A DNA stretch of 64,000 nt, from NCBI RefSeq assembly GCF_016429255.1, contig NZ_JAELUG010000004.1, positions 1 through 64,000 of the forward strand, in the 5' to 3' direction. Within the stretch, counting starts at the first letter, position 1. Each line of letters starts with the position of its first letter. The DNA is from Rhizobium sp. ASV8 (GTDB lineage: Bacteria; Pseudomonadota; Alphaproteobacteria; Rhizobiales; Rhizobiaceae). The notes beneath the pieces were generated by a model that saw only the letters and a list, made by a program, of their open reading frames with translations, ran no database searches and was not told the origin of the DNA. The translations under genes and the position numbers were made by a program. Positions 25,174 to 37,308 of this stretch are shown here, piece by piece.

Positions 25174-25221
25174 TTCAGATCTTCAAATCCGGGCAATTAT
25201 CGGGAATATTGATGATCTGAA
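25174..25221. promoter_or_regulatory. Paired inverted arms in the divergent promoter region, candidate LysR sites
   Basis: TTCAGATC at 25174-25181 and its exact complement GATCTGAA at 25214-25221 flank 32 bp of AT-rich sequence between the iron alcohol dehydrogenase and the LysR gene. Two half-sites on such spacing could bind a LysR tetramer controlling both genes. Confidence 0.4.
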
Positions 25222-25235
25222 GTTATGGAGAACCG

Positions 25236-26138
25236 ATGTTAGAGAAAATACCGCTGGAAGCCTTCCGCGTCTTCGATGCGGCTGCGCGCGCCATGAACTT
25301 TTCCCGCGCCGGTCGCGAGCTGAACATCACCCAAGCCGCCGTCAGCCGCCGCATCAAGGGGCTGGAAGACCACCTCGGTGCAACTCTCTTTACCCGGCGC
25401 GGCCGAAATCTGGCGCTGACGGCCGATGGCGAGCGGCTGTTCCAGCGCGTGCGCGCCACTCTGGAATATCTGGAAGAAAGCCTGGAGCCCTTTCGCGGCG
25501 GCACGGGTGAAATCATTTCGATTGCGGCAAGCGGTTCGATTTCGCATCTCTGGCTCGGACAGCGGCTCAGGGACTTCGGCAAGGAGAATCCCGGCATTTC
25601 AGTGCGTCTCCTGACAACGGACGTCCATTCCGAACTGGCATCGGAAAACAACGACCTCATCATCATCTATTCCACCGGCGAACACCCGCGCTGGAACCTG
25701 ACGCCGCTGATGAAGGAGGTGCTGGTGCCAATCGCCTCGCCGGACTATCTGGCGGTTCGCGGCCTCGACCCACAGGCCTTGACGGCGATGGACATAGCCG
25801 CGCTTGATCTCATCGACTACGAGCGCGCCAACGCCCACTGGATCAGCTTCCGCCAATGGTTCGGTCGCATCGGCGACCCCTTGAAAGGCAAGCCGACGAG
25901 GCCGCGTCTTTCTTTCTCGACCTATATCATGGCAATCGAGGCCGCGCTCAGAGGGGAAGGCATAGCGCTCGGCAGCCTGGGTCTCATCGAGGAATATCTG
26001 CAATCCGGCGCGCTTGTTACCGTCGGCAACGACAGAGTGGAAAGCGGCTTTGGATATTATCTTGGTGCGCCGCGCTTCCGCTCGCTTTCTCCGGAAGCGT
26101 TGCAGCTGCACCGGTTCCTGCTGGCTGAAAATCGCTAG
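25236..26138 (+). CDS. LysR-family regulator, GcvA-like
   Basis: The 300-residue protein opens with the LysR helix-turn-helix in the GcvA style: PLEAFRVFDAAARAMNFSRAGRELNITQAAVSRRIKGLEDHLG. An effector-binding domain follows. It is divergent from the alcohol-aldehyde-dehydratase unit, with 116 bp between the starts, so it most likely controls that unit. The inducer is unknown. ATG 25236 has AGTTATGGAG upstream. Confidence 0.9.
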   Translation: MLEKIPLEAFRVFDAAARAMNFSRAGRELNITQAAVSRRIKGLEDHLGATLFTRRGRNLALTADGERLFQRVRATLEYLEESLEPFRGGTGEIISIAASGSISHLWLGQRLRDFGKENPGISVRLLTTDVHSELASENNDLIIIYSTGEHPRWNLTPLMKEVLVPIASPDYLAVRGLDPQALTAMDIAALDLIDYERANAHWISFRQWFGRIGDPLKGKPTRPRLSFSTYIMAIEAALRGEGIALGSLGLIEEYLQSGALVTVGNDRVESGFGYYLGAPRFRSLSPEALQLHRFLLAENR

Positions 26139-26371
26139 GCCTCCATTTGAAATTTTCCCAAGAATCAATCGTGCGAAAACCGTTCGCAACTGTCTCGTCT
26201 ACATCAAAATGCCGTTCATTTATTTCTTAGGTATATTGCAAGCGATCTAATTCACGCTCATACAATTCACGTTGGGCTTTACTCCTGGCGCAACAAGCAG
26301 AACCTTGTCCCCAGCAGGTTTGCAAGAAGAGCCGGGCGTCGTTATTGCTGCCCTGGCGCGAGGCATTTTCC

Positions 26372-26938
26372 ATGACAGACAATCAGCAGCGGCTCGGCGC
26401 TGCACCATATGTCATTGCGGGATTTTCATTCTTTCCCCTCCTTGGCGTTCCCTTTGGGATCATAGCTATTCTTTGGGGATTGCTGACCAGGAAAAAAGGG
26501 GGCCGGCTATTAGCGATACTCGGAACGTTCGGGATACTCGTTACCGTCATCCTTTATGGTGGTCTCTATTATAAGGGGTTCGTCGAACGCGGCGGCATCG
26601 CCGATGATCTGAAGAGGGGGCTCGCATCACAGACACTCAATACCTTGGTTCCGGCGATAGAGTTATACCGACTGCAGCATGGATCCTATCCGGGTTCTTT
26701 GGAGGAGCTGCAAAAAGCGGCAGGAAAGAACAATGTAATTTTCGTGGCTGACCCCTTCCAGTTCAGCGCGCTACCAAGTCAAAATTTCTTCTACTATCAG
26801 CGCGTAGGCACCGATCACTACTATCTTCGCAGCGTCGGTCCTGACGGTATCCCGTTCACAACCGACGATATTGTGCCCGACATTCCTAATCCTTCTGGCA
26901 ATTTAGGGCTTCTGATCAATAAAGCTCAGCAGTCATGA
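26372..26938 (+). CDS. Membrane protein with a type II pseudopilin (GspG)-like C-terminal domain
   Basis: The 188-residue protein has two membrane segments, at about residues 16-38 and 44-64, joined by a basic turn (RKKGGR). Its outer part resembles the GspG core: LVPAIELYRLQHGSYPGSLEEL, then DPFQ, YYLRSVGPDGIPFTTDDIV, the last part matching the calcium-site region of major pseudopilins. It lacks a prepilin peptidase site, and no gsp genes are near. The start MTDNQQRL at 26372 is chosen over 26345 because the nine earlier codons look non-coding. Function is unknown. Transcript read-through is checked by the atp terminator behind it. Confidence 0.7.
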   Translation: MTDNQQRLGAAPYVIAGFSFFPLLGVPFGIIAILWGLLTRKKGGRLLAILGTFGILVTVILYGGLYYKGFVERGGIADDLKRGLASQTLNTLVPAIELYRLQHGSYPGSLEELQKAAGKNNVIFVADPFQFSALPSQNFFYYQRVGTDHYYLRSVGPDGIPFTTDDIVPDIPNPSGNLGLLINKAQQS

Positions 26939-26972
26939 TGGGAGCGTGACATCTCGGCAAAGACAGTCAAGA

Positions 26973-27003
26973 AACAAAAAAAGCGGCCCGTAGGACCGCT
27001 TTC
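26973..27003 (-). terminator. Rho-independent terminator of the atp operon
   Basis: On the minus strand a stem AAGCGGTCC / GGGCCGCTT with loop TAC (one mismatch) is followed by a run of seven T in all. It lies 27 bp after the atpC stop codon. On the plus strand the same hairpin has only three T, so it mainly serves the atp operon. Confidence 0.92.
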
Positions 27004-27029
27004 ATCTCATTTACCGCGTCAGGTTCGCA

Positions 27030-27437
27030 TCAATCCTGCGGGATCGAGCCGCGCAGATGCGAGAGTTCCATGATGAAATGCTCAAGGCGCGACTTGTGCT
27101 CGTGATGCTCGGCATCTTCGAGTTCGGCCTTGGCGGCATTGATGCGGCGCTCAAGTTCGTCGCGGCTCATGTCTTCCACCGGAACGGCGGATTCGGCAAG
27201 CAGCGTGCAGCCGGTCGGCAGGATGTCGGCGAAACCGCCGAAAACGACGTAGTCCTGCTTCTTGCCAGAAGCCGAATGCACCTTGACGACGCCTGGCTTG
27301 ATCGTGGTCATAGTCGGAGCATGATGAGCCATGACGGTCATCTCGCCCTCGGTCGCGGGGATGACGACATCGATGACCTGTTCCGACAACAGCAGGCGCT
27401 CCGGAGAAACCAGTTCGAAATTGAAATTGTCAGCCAT
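27030..27437 (-). CDS. atpC: ATP synthase epsilon subunit
   Basis: The 135-residue epsilon subunit of the F1 rotor stalk opens FNFELVSPERLLLSEQVIDVVIPATEGEMTVMAHHAPTM, the family's conserved beta-sandwich start, and ends in a helical hairpin. It couples rotation to catalysis and can inhibit ATP hydrolysis. Last gene of the atpHAGDC operon, followed directly by a terminator. Confidence 0.96.
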   Translation of the reverse strand: MADNFNFELVSPERLLLSEQVIDVVIPATEGEMTVMAHHAPTMTTIKPGVVKVHSASGKKQDYVVFGGFADILPTGCTLLAESAVPVEDMSRDELERRINAAKAELEDAEHHEHKSRLEHFIMELSHLRGSIPQD

Positions 27438-27514
27438 GGCCCGTCACTTCTCGATTGTCTTATTCGCAAGGCAAGGGCGCGCGGGCAATGCCGCGCGCCG
27501 ATGGATTGGCCTGA

Positions 27515-29853
<2,339 letters not shown>

Positions 29854-29882
29854 CCTTGGTCCGTCCTAGAGCTTGGGCCCGA

Positions 29883-31412
29883 TTACGTGAAAGACTTGAC
29901 GAAGCTGTCGAGAGCAGCGGTGAGCTTGCCCTTCGTTGCGTCGCTGATGGCCTTTTCGGTGCGGATGGTGTCGAGGATATCCTTGCCTTCCGAGCGAAGG
30001 TAAGACAGCAGGCCCTGTTCGAACTTGCCGACCTGCGCAACAGGCAGCTTGTCGAGGTAGCCGTTGACGCCGGCGAAGATCACTGCAACCTGCTCTTCCG
30101 TCTTCAGCGGCGAGAACTGCGGCTGCTTCAGGAGTTCCGTCAGGCGCGAACCGCGGTTCAGCAGGCGCTGGGTTGCGGCATCGAGGTCGGAACCGAACTG
30201 GGCGAAGGCGGCCATTTCGCGATACTGGGCGAGTTCACCCTTGATCGAGCCGGCAACCTGCTTCATCGCCTTGATCTGAGCGGACGAACCGACGCGCGAA
30301 ACCGACAGACCGACGTTAACGGCCGGACGGATGCCCTGGTAGAACAGGTCGGTTTCGAGGAAGATCTGGCCGTCGGTGATCGAGATCACGTTGGTCGGAA
30401 TGAAGGCCGAAACGTCGTTGCCCTGCGTTTCGATGACCGGGAGAGCGGTGAGCGAACCAGCGCCCTTTTCATCGTTCATCTTTGCGGCGCGCTCGAGGAG
30501 ACGCGAGTGCAGGTAGAAAACGTCGCCCGGGTAAGCTTCGCGGCCCGGCGGGCGGCGCAGCAGCAGCGACATCTGGCGGTAAGCAACGGCCTGCTTGGAA
30601 AGGTCGTCATAGCCGATCAGGGCGTGCATGGCGTTGTCGCGGAAGTATTCGCCCATGGCGCAACCGGCGAACGGAGCCAGGAACTGCATCGGAGCCGGAT
30701 CGGAGGCCGTCGCAGCAATGATGATCGAGTACTTCAGCGCGCCGCGCTCTTCGAGCACCTTGACGAACTGAGCAACGGTCGAACGCTTCTGGCCGACAGC
30801 GACGTAGACGCAGTACAGCTTTTCGCTGTCCGGGCCGGCATCGTGGATGGCCTTCTGGTTCAGGATCGTGTCGAGAATGATGGCGGTCTTGCCGGTCTGG
30901 CGGTCGCCGATGACGAGCTCGCGCTGGCCACGACCAACCGGGATCAGAGCATCGATGGCCTTGAGGCCGGTCGACATCGGCTCATGAACCGACTTACGCG
31001 GAATGATGCCCGGAGCTTTGACGTCGACGCGCGAACGGCGGGTCGCGTTGATCGGGCCCTTGCCGTCGATCGGGTTGCCAAGTGCGTCGACAACGCGGCC
31101 GAGCAGTTCCGGACCAACCGGAACGTCGACGATCGCGCCGGTACGCTTGACGGTGTCGCCTTCCTTGATGTCGCGGTCGGAGCCGAAAATAACCACACCG
31201 ACGTTGTCGGCTTCGAGGTTCAGGGCCATACCGCGAATGCCGCCGGGGAATTCGACCATTTCGCCGGCCTGGACGTTATCCAGACCGTAGACGCGGGCGA
31301 TACCGTCACCGACGGAGAGAACCTGGCCGACTTCGGAGACTTCAGCTTCCTTGCCGAAGTTTTTGATCTGATCTTTCAGAATTGCGGAAATTTCCGCGGC
31401 GCGGATATCCAT
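29883..31412 (-). CDS. atpA: ATP synthase alpha subunit
   Basis: The 509-residue non-catalytic nucleotide-binding subunit of F1 has the Walker A loop GDRQTGKT near residues 169-176 and the conserved [17 protein letters not shown]. The start codon overlaps the atpH stop by one base in a TGATG junction, so the two are translationally coupled. Confidence 0.98.
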   Translation of the reverse strand: MDIRAAEISAILKDQIKNFGKEAEVSEVGQVLSVGDGIARVYGLDNVQAGEMVEFPGGIRGMALNLEADNVGVVIFGSDRDIKEGDTVKRTGAIVDVPVGPELLGRVVDALGNPIDGKGPINATRRSRVDVKAPGIIPRKSVHEPMSTGLKAIDALIPVGRGQRELVIGDRQTGKTAIILDTILNQKAIHDAGPDSEKLYCVYVAVGQKRSTVAQFVKVLEERGALKYSIIIAATASDPAPMQFLAPFAGCAMGEYFRDNAMHALIGYDDLSKQAVAYRQMSLLLRRPPGREAYPGDVFYLHSRLLERAAKMNDEKGAGSLTALPVIETQGNDVSAFIPTNVISITDGQIFLETDLFYQGIRPAVNVGLSVSRVGSSAQIKAMKQVAGSIKGELAQYREMAAFAQFGSDLDAATQRLLNRGSRLTELLKQPQFSPLKTEEQVAVIFAGVNGYLDKLPVAQVGKFEQGLLSYLRSEGKDILDTIRTEKAISDATKGKLTAALDSFVKSFT

Positions 31413-31978
31413 CAGCCGACCTCTTTCAATGCAAGCTTAAGGGTGGAGAGTTTGGTGCGAAGGGACGTATCGATCTGACGGGAACCGACCTTGACGATCA
31501 GACCACCCAGGATCGAAGGATCGACCGTGACAGCAATTGCCACGTCCTTGCCGGTGACGCCCTTCAGCGCCGCCTTCAATTCATCTTCCTGCGCTTGGGT
31601 AAGCGCATGTGCCGAGATAACCTCGGCGGAAATCTCGCCGCGATGACGTGCGGCGATGATACGGAAAGCCTTGATCATGCCCGGCAGCGCAAAAAGACGC
31701 CGGTTGCTGGCCACAAGCTTCAGAAAATTGGTGACATAGGCGCCGAAGCCTGCCTTCGTTGCCAGCGCCTGAATCGCGCCGACCTGCTCATCGGCCGAAA
31801 AGACCGGGCTGAGGACGAAACGCTTCAGATCTTCGCTCTCGTCGAGCATGACTTGGAAGCGATCGAGATCGGCAGTTACTGCCGGCACGGCACCTTCTTC
31901 AAGGGCCAACTCGAAAAGCGACGAGGCATATCGTTCTGCAACGCCAGAAACATGCTGGGATGTGTCTGCCACGGGCAC
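31412..31978 (-). CDS. atpH: ATP synthase delta subunit
   Basis: The peripheral-stalk delta subunit, 188 residues, shows [17 protein letters not shown] at the N-terminus and the conserved LVVKVGSR-like [16 protein letters not shown] at the C-terminus. GTG 31978 is chosen because it opens [18 protein letters not shown], the start seen in rhizobial homologues, after AGGGAA; a TTG at 31996 is also in frame. First gene of the F1 operon. The Fo genes lie elsewhere, as usual in alphaproteobacteria. Confidence 0.93.
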   Translation of the reverse strand: MPVADTSQHVSGVAERYASSLFELALEEGAVPAVTADLDRFQVMLDESEDLKRFVLSPVFSADEQVGAIQALATKAGFGAYVTNFLKLVASNRRLFALPGMIKAFRIIAARHRGEISAEVISAHALTQAQEDELKAALKGVTGKDVAIAVTVDPSILGGLIVKVGSRQIDTSLRTKLSTLKLALKEVG

Positions 31979-32137
31979 AAAATTCCCTGATTTCAACCCA
32001 AGAACCCAGCTTCCGGGTAACGGAAGCCATATGCCCTTGAATTCGTTTTGATTTCCCCCAGAAATCAGCAGGAGTACACTCCCGCCTCATCCGAAATTCG
32101 GGGTTCGTCTAACATAGGATATTGAGACTCGCAACAC

Positions 32138-32169
32138 GCGTATTCGCCGAATACGCTATTCGGGCGAAT
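32138..32169. promoter_or_regulatory. Two overlapping palindromes upstream of the atp operon
   Basis: GCGTATTCGCCGAATACGC (32138-32156) is a perfect dyad of 9-bp arms around one C. Its right half also pairs with TATTCGGGCGAAT (32157-32169) to make a second hairpin with ATTCGCCGAATA (32142-32153), one base bulged. The two structures are mutually exclusive. They lie 160 bp before atpH in a 262-bp gap without genes. Confidence 0.55.
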
Positions 32170-32240
32170 TTATGATGGCAAAAATTCAAAAGCATGGGGA
32201 TAGCGCGGGCAAACAAGGCCGCCCCGAAGCCGTTTTCGGC

Positions 32241-32624
32241 TCAAATATAGCCCAGTCCGTACAGGAAAGGTAACGCGGCAAGAATCGCCTGCACAACCAG
32301 AAGGAGAAGACTAAAAAGTACACTGCCGCGGTCGGACATGAGCGCGAGAATGCGGCCGAACGCCGCGACGCCGAAGGAAGCGCCAAGCGCAAGATAAATC
32401 ATCGGCTGCGCCAGGAGGATCGCCACCAGTCCGAAGCCGAGCATGAAGCCGCCGGCCGAACGGGCCTCGGCGTAGGCTTCCGTTCGTCCTTCACGCACCT
32501 GAAGCTTGAGGATGCGATAGGTATAACCCGGCGCGAACATCATGAAGAAGCCGATCAGCGCCGTGACTGCGGCAGAACAATAGGCAAGCCGCTCGCCGAA
32601 TTCGGTCGGGAAATAAAGCTCCAT
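32241..32624 (-). CDS. Small integral membrane protein, DUF4345-like
   Basis: The 127-residue protein has four predicted membrane helices, at about residues 14-34, 55-72, 75-92 and 100-122. A central signature, AYAEARSAGGFMLGFGLVAILLA, fits the DUF4345 type of membrane protein, though this is by eye. Its function is not known. It lies between the atp operon and priA on the same strand as both, with 108 bp to priA. Confidence 0.7.
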   Translation of the reverse strand: MELYFPTEFGERLAYCSAAVTALIGFFMMFAPGYTYRILKLQVREGRTEAYAEARSAGGFMLGFGLVAILLAQPMIYLALGASFGVAAFGRILALMSDRGSVLFSLLLLVVQAILAALPFLYGLGYI

Positions 32625-32733
32625 CGGTCACCCTCAAAAATCAGCCGCGCGCAAATCACGTAAGTGAGACGGCGACTTATGGCATGATCCGGTCAGACAG
32701 GGAAAGGCACAGTCAATATATCTGCCGCGCCAA

Positions 32734-34965
32734 TCACAGAAAGCTTTGCGGATCAACGTCGAGCTGCACCTGTACGGAGCCGCGCTCCTTCGGCGATTGC
32801 GCCAGCATCGCCCGTAAGAAGCCCTGCATATCGGAATTGCGCCGGCCGTGCACGAGCAGGCGGAAGCGATGGCGCCCGCGCACGAGCGCGATCGGCGCTT
32901 CCGCCGGGCCAAGCACCGAAATGCCGGAGACCTGCGGCGCGGCGTTGCGCATGCCGCGCGCATGCGTCTCGGCATCCTGCCTGCTGTCGGCCGAGACGAT
33001 GATCGAGGCAAGCCGGCCGAAGGGCGGCAATATGGCCCTTTCGCGCTCAAGGATCTCGCGCTCGTAGAAAGCGCCGGCATCGCCGGAGACGATCGCCTGC
33101 ATGACCGGATGCTGAGGCTGGTAGGTCTGCAGCAATCCGTGGCTCTTCAAGCCGGTGCGCCCGGCACGCCCCGTCACCTGCGACAGAAGCTGGAAGGTTC
33201 GCTCGGCAGCACGCGGATCGCCATTTGCCAGGCCGAGATCGGCATCGACGATGCCGACCAGCGTCATCAATGGAAAATTATGACCCTTGGCGACGAGCTG
33301 CGTGCCGATGACGATATCGGCCTCGCCCTTGGCGATCGCATCGAGCTCCAGTCTCAGTCGCTTGACGCCGCCCATGATATCGGACGAAAGCATGATGGTC
33401 CGCGCGTCGGGGAAATGACGCTCCACCTCCTCGGCGATACGCTCGACGCCCGGCCCGCAGGCAACGAGATGGTCGAGCGTGCCGCATTCGGGGCAGGCTT
33501 CCGGCGTGCGCTCGGCATAGCCGCATTGATGGCACTGAATCTGGTTTCGGAACCGATGTTCCACCAGCCAGCTCGAACATTGCGGGCACTGGAAACGATG
33601 GCCGCAGACACGGCAGAGCGTCAGCGGCGCATAGCCGCGCCTGTTGAGAAACAACAGCGCCTGCTCGCCCTTGGCGACCGTCTTGCCGATCGCGCGCAGC
33701 AGCACCGGCGACAGGAAGCCGCCGCGCTCCGGCGCGTGCCGGCGCATGTCGACCAGATGAAGGTCGGGAAGTGCCGCATCGCCGTAACGCGTCGGCAAAT
33801 GGATCGTGGTGTAGCGCCCGCTCTGGCCGTTGACCTGACTTTCGACCGAAGGCGTGGCCGACACCAGCACGACCGGAAAGTCGCCGATGCGGCCGCGCAC
33901 GACGGCCATGTCGCGGGCATTATAATAGACGCGGTCTTCCTGCTTGTAGGCGGGGTCATGCTCTTCGTCGACGATGATGAGACCGAGATCCTCGAAGGGC
34001 AGGAAGAGAGCGGACCGCGCACCGGCAACCACCCGCACTTCGCCCGTGACGGCCTGACGCCAGACCTTCTCGCGCATCTTCGGCGCAAGATCGGAATGCC
34101 ACTCGGCCGGCTTGGCGCCGAAGCGATCCTGAAAGCGCTCGAGAAAGCTTGCCGTCAGTGCGATCTCCGGCAGAAGAATCAGCACCTGCTTGCCGCGCCT
34201 CAGCGTTTCGGCGATGGCCTCGAAATAGACCTCGGTCTTGCCCGAACCGGTGACGCCGTCGATCAGCGAGACCGCGAACTCGCCCTTGCGCACGTCCGCC
34301 AGGATCTCATCGGCCGCTTGCCTCTGCGGCCCCTGCAGCCGCGATGCGGTAAACTCCGGATCGGGCTTCGCGACCACCGGCGGCGGCGGCAAGAAGATGG
34401 TCTCGAAAATGCCCTGCGAGATCAGCCCATCGACGACGCTGGTGGAAACGCCGGCCGCATGCGCCAGACCGAGACGGGTCCACGACAGCCCATCAGCAGC
34501 AATTTCCATCACCTTGGCACGGGCAGGCGTCAACCGCTCCGGCTGGCCACCGATGAACCGCAATCCCTCGATCATCGGCTCGGGATCGAAAGCGGCGGGC
34601 GCCCGGAGCGCCATACGCGCCACTAGCCCCGGCGGCGACAGCGTGTAAGTCGCGACCCAGTCGATGAAATCGCGCATATGCTTGCCGAGCGGCGGGCAAT
34701 CGAAAACATGGCTGATCGGCCGAAGCTTCTTCGGATCGACGCCACCGTCATCCTCGCCATCCCAGACGACGCCGATGACCTGCCTTGGCCCGAGCGGCAC
34801 CTGCACGACGGAGCCAGGCTCCACCGCCATGCCCTCGGGCACGGCATAGGAATAGGCCCGCGGCGCCGGCATCGGCACGAGAACGGGCACGGTACGGCTC
34901 ATCACAGGCTTCGCGGGCGCGGCTTCAAAAAGCGCACCGAACAGATCGGAAGAATCTTTGCTCAT
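32734..34965 (-). CDS. priA: Primosomal replication restart helicase PriA
   Basis: PriA recognises stalled or D-loop forks and reloads the replicative helicase. The 743-residue protein has an N-terminal DNA-binding domain, Walker A GVTGSGKT at residues 237-244, the DEEH Walker B box, and the zinc-binding cysteines CRVCGHRFQCPQC ... CHQCGY ... CPECG. The helicase motif GRAGRTG is near the C-terminus. Normal length and domain order. The start ATG 34965 follows a short gap of hypothetical sequence. Confidence 0.96.
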   Translation of the reverse strand: MSKDSSDLFGALFEAAPAKPVMSRTVPVLVPMPAPRAYSYAVPEGMAVEPGSVVQVPLGPRQVIGVVWDGEDDGGVDPKKLRPISHVFDCPPLGKHMRDFIDWVATYTLSPPGLVARMALRAPAAFDPEPMIEGLRFIGGQPERLTPARAKVMEIAADGLSWTRLGLAHAAGVSTSVVDGLISQGIFETIFLPPPPVVAKPDPEFTASRLQGPQRQAADEILADVRKGEFAVSLIDGVTGSGKTEVYFEAIAETLRRGKQVLILLPEIALTASFLERFQDRFGAKPAEWHSDLAPKMREKVWRQAVTGEVRVVAGARSALFLPFEDLGLIIVDEEHDPAYKQEDRVYYNARDMAVVRGRIGDFPVVLVSATPSVESQVNGQSGRYTTIHLPTRYGDAALPDLHLVDMRRHAPERGGFLSPVLLRAIGKTVAKGEQALLFLNRRGYAPLTLCRVCGHRFQCPQCSSWLVEHRFRNQIQCHQCGYAERTPEACPECGTLDHLVACGPGVERIAEEVERHFPDARTIMLSSDIMGGVKRLRLELDAIAKGEADIVIGTQLVAKGHNFPLMTLVGIVDADLGLANGDPRAAERTFQLLSQVTGRAGRTGLKSHGLLQTYQPQHPVMQAIVSGDAGAFYEREILERERAILPPFGRLASIIVSADSRQDAETHARGMRNAAPQVSGISVLGPAEAPIALVRGRHRFRLLVHGRRNSDMQGFLRAMLAQSPKERGSVQVQLDVDPQSFL

Positions 34966-35107
34966 TGCGCCAGACCATGCCCCGGACGGGGGGAAAAGAA
35001 AACCCGGGAGTGGTGCTTGGCCGCTCGCAAAATGCGGGTAGCCTGCAGATGCAGTTGGTATCCAGGCTTGGCAACACCATCGATACCGATATCAGTCGAA
35101 GCGCACT

Positions 35108-35437
35108 TCAATGGTCGCCGGCGGAGCTTGCAGAGGCGTCCGGTACGGATGCGCGCGACATTTTTGACGACTGCGCTTTAAGGGCTTTGATGAACTCACC
35201 AACTGGATGAACCGAGGCCTCACTGGCAAACTCCTCCAAATGTCTCGAGATTTCTGCGCATTCGTTTGCCGAGAGCGATCGGAGATCTGACGTGATTACG
35301 TTGTAGTCGGACGTGCCACGCGAAGCGATGGAGCGGTTGATGCTGAAGGTCTCCGTTTTTCCGTCAAGCCGCTCGACAAACAGGGCAAGCGACCCACCGT
35401 CAGAAGCAGCTGCGCTGTCAGAAATCGATAAGAACAT
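35108..35437 (-). CDS. Hypothetical protein, 109 residues
   Basis: This small open frame is not recognised. It is polar, with a strand-like N-terminal half (SLALFVERLDGKTETFSINRS) and a helical C-terminal half (ANECAEISRHLEEFASEAS), and has no signal or membrane segment. It lies between priA and a small membrane protein on the same strand. Lower GC and mixed codon use than the neighbours suggest a strain-specific gene. It could be a non-gene, but the soluble, structured composition favours a real one. Confidence 0.45.
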   Translation of the reverse strand: MFLSISDSAAASDGGSLALFVERLDGKTETFSINRSIASRGTSDYNVITSDLRSLSANECAEISRHLEEFASEASVHPVGEFIKALKAQSSKMSRASVPDASASSAGDH

Positions 35438-35498
35438 AATAACCTCGGCCGATTCGAGAGCTCGATCGCCATCAGTCGGATGGCCGTCCTCTAGGAGA

Positions 35499-35840
35499 TC
35501 AAGATCGCATTTGTTTGCTCAGGCGCCAAATTGCCCAGCCCAACCCCTGTCCCACAAGTCCGCCGCCGAGCACGGGCACCAGCAGGAAAGAAAGAAACAG
35601 TCCAACCATCCCTATCATGGCGGCGAGCCCCTTCACGAAGTTACTGGTGGTGCAAGCGTCGCCCCAATAGCACCCGCCAAATGCTGTCATTGCCAAATCT
35701 ATGAACAGCAACTTTATCATCAGCCAGGTTAGGTCCGCATTGAACTCCCTGCTCGTTAATTGCCAATATGTCAGCGGAGCGCTGACCAGAATGATCGGTG
35801 CCGCCGCCAAAGCATATGTCTTGAAGTCGTCTAAACTCAT
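35499..35840 (-). CDS. Hypothetical membrane protein, 113 residues
   Basis: Three membrane helices are predicted at about residues 8-25, 40-57 and 66-95, with two cysteines (GGCYWGDACTTS) in the loop before the last. The protein ends in a basic amphipathic tail. Not recognised as a known family. It lies next to another small hypothetical gene on the same strand, in a patch of accessory genes between priA and xerC. Confidence 0.65.
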   Translation of the reverse strand: MSLDDFKTYALAAAPIILVSAPLTYWQLTSREFNADLTWLMIKLLFIDLAMTAFGGCYWGDACTTSNFVKGLAAMIGMVGLFLSFLLVPVLGGGLVGQGLGWAIWRLSKQMRS

Positions 35841-36028
35841 GAGGCCCCCGAGGATTTTCCTCCAAAGCCTATCGAACGCAGCTGAATAAATAGAAAAATA
35901 TTTGCCCGGTGTTGGCGCTTTCCCACCAATGAACGATAGGCATCAAGCGACCGTTGACAACCACAGGTCTCAAGGCTCCTTTGTTGGCCCGAATACGTTC
36001 CGATTCAACTTGAAAGCGACATATCTAT

Positions 36029-36448
36029 ATGAAGCACCCTGAATATTGCACCGTATCCCGACTTCCAACGGTCGAAGAATATGTGCGTCTTCGCGCGCTC
36101 GCCGGCTTGAGTGCGTTTTCCGAAGATGCAGCGCGGATCGGGCTGGCTGGGACGATCTATGCCGTAGTGATTACATACGAAGACATGGCAATCGGAATGG
36201 GCCGATTGATCGGTGATGGTGGTTGCTTTTTTCAGGTCGTGGATATCGCTGTTCATCCCGAGCACCAAGGAGTTGGACTCGGAAAAGCAATCATGGAAGC
36301 GATCATGAAATACATTGCACGAGAGCTGCCCACGTCTGCATATGTCAGCCTGATAGCGGACGTTCCAGCGAACAAACTCTACGAGAAGTTTGGCTTCGTA
36401 GAGACAGCCCCAAGGTCTTTGGGAATGGCATATCGCGTAAGACGTTAA
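36029..36448 (+). CDS. GNAT-family N-acetyltransferase
   Basis: The 139-residue protein has the acetyl-CoA loop VHPEHQGVGLGKAIMEAI near residues 76-93 and the preceding strand FFQVVDIAV, together the GNAT core. The C-terminal part contains NKLYEKFGFVET, a common ending. Substrate unknown; members acetylate amines in antibiotics, proteins or small molecules. It lies alone on the plus strand, divergent from the small membrane protein gene. Confidence 0.9.
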   Translation: MKHPEYCTVSRLPTVEEYVRLRALAGLSAFSEDAARIGLAGTIYAVVITYEDMAIGMGRLIGDGGCFFQVVDIAVHPEHQGVGLGKAIMEAIMKYIARELPTSAYVSLIADVPANKLYEKFGFVETAPRSLGMAYRVRR

Positions 36449-36483
36449 CGCGCGCCCACGCAGACCTCATCCGCTACCAAGCA

Positions 36484-37200
36484 TCATGAATGTTGGAGTT
36501 TTCGAGACATCGCAAAAAGCCTCCCACCCTCGCGAATCCGAAGAGCCGGCCGCTCAAAATCGTCATTATTGACAATCGCGTCGGCACAATGAGCCGGCGC
36601 AGCCAGGCTTTCATAAAGCGCAAAGGCCGGCCGATATCGATCGGCATACAATTGCCGGGTTGCCTCCGTACCACCCAGAAGCGCCGTGTCACGCGCAATG
36701 CCGCGGTGCTCGGAAACATGTTCCGAGGTTTCGACGAAGATGGCGAGATCCCAGCCTTCCCGCAGCTCCGGCCGCTGCAGAAAGGTGCCGTCGACGATGA
36801 GGATCGCATCGGCAGGCGCGAATTGCGGAGCCTGGTCGATCGGTACGTCGTTGTGCAGATCGAAGGAGGCGGTGCGATACCACCCGTCGCCGCCCGGCCC
36901 CAAAGGATTAAGAAGCAGCGTATTGATGGCGGGAAGATCACGCGCGTCGTAATAATAACCCTCGGCAGAGTGCCGCCCGCGCGCATAGCGCTCCACCTTC
37001 GGCCGATGGAAGCCATCGATCGAGGTTCGGATGATCTCTCGTCCACTGCCTCTGAGGCACTCGGCCAGTTCGTTCGCCAGCGTGGTTTTGCCCGAAGCCG
37101 TCCTGCCATCGATCGCGACGCGAATCGGCCGCACCATTTCCCGGTTGGCAATCATGGCAGCCAAGTCGCTCAAAACTGCGGCCCTATCCAATGAGCTCAT
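36484..37200 (-). CDS. Uridine-kinase-like P-loop phosphotransferase
   Basis: The 238-residue protein has a Walker A loop DGRTASGKTT near residues 31-40, a downstream DGFHRPK motif like that of uridine/pantothenate kinases, and DGTFLQRPEL (Walker B-like with Asp). This fits the uridine kinase / phosphoribulokinase superfamily, but its real substrate is uncertain. It lies between a GNAT gene and an AAA ATPase gene, on the minus strand. Confidence 0.82.
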   Translation of the reverse strand: MSSLDRAAVLSDLAAMIANREMVRPIRVAIDGRTASGKTTLANELAECLRGSGREIIRTSIDGFHRPKVERYARGRHSAEGYYYDARDLPAINTLLLNPLGPGGDGWYRTASFDLHNDVPIDQAPQFAPADAILIVDGTFLQRPELREGWDLAIFVETSEHVSEHRGIARDTALLGGTEATRQLYADRYRPAFALYESLAAPAHCADAIVNNDDFERPALRIREGGRLFAMSRKLQHS

Positions 37201-37308
37201 TTCAACAATCCCATTTCAATAAATCTAACTATTAAAAATCCCGACCGAAATTTGCCCTTGCCGATTCTCCCTCGATATCGAGCAGGCCCGGTGAAAACTC
37301 CAAACCTG

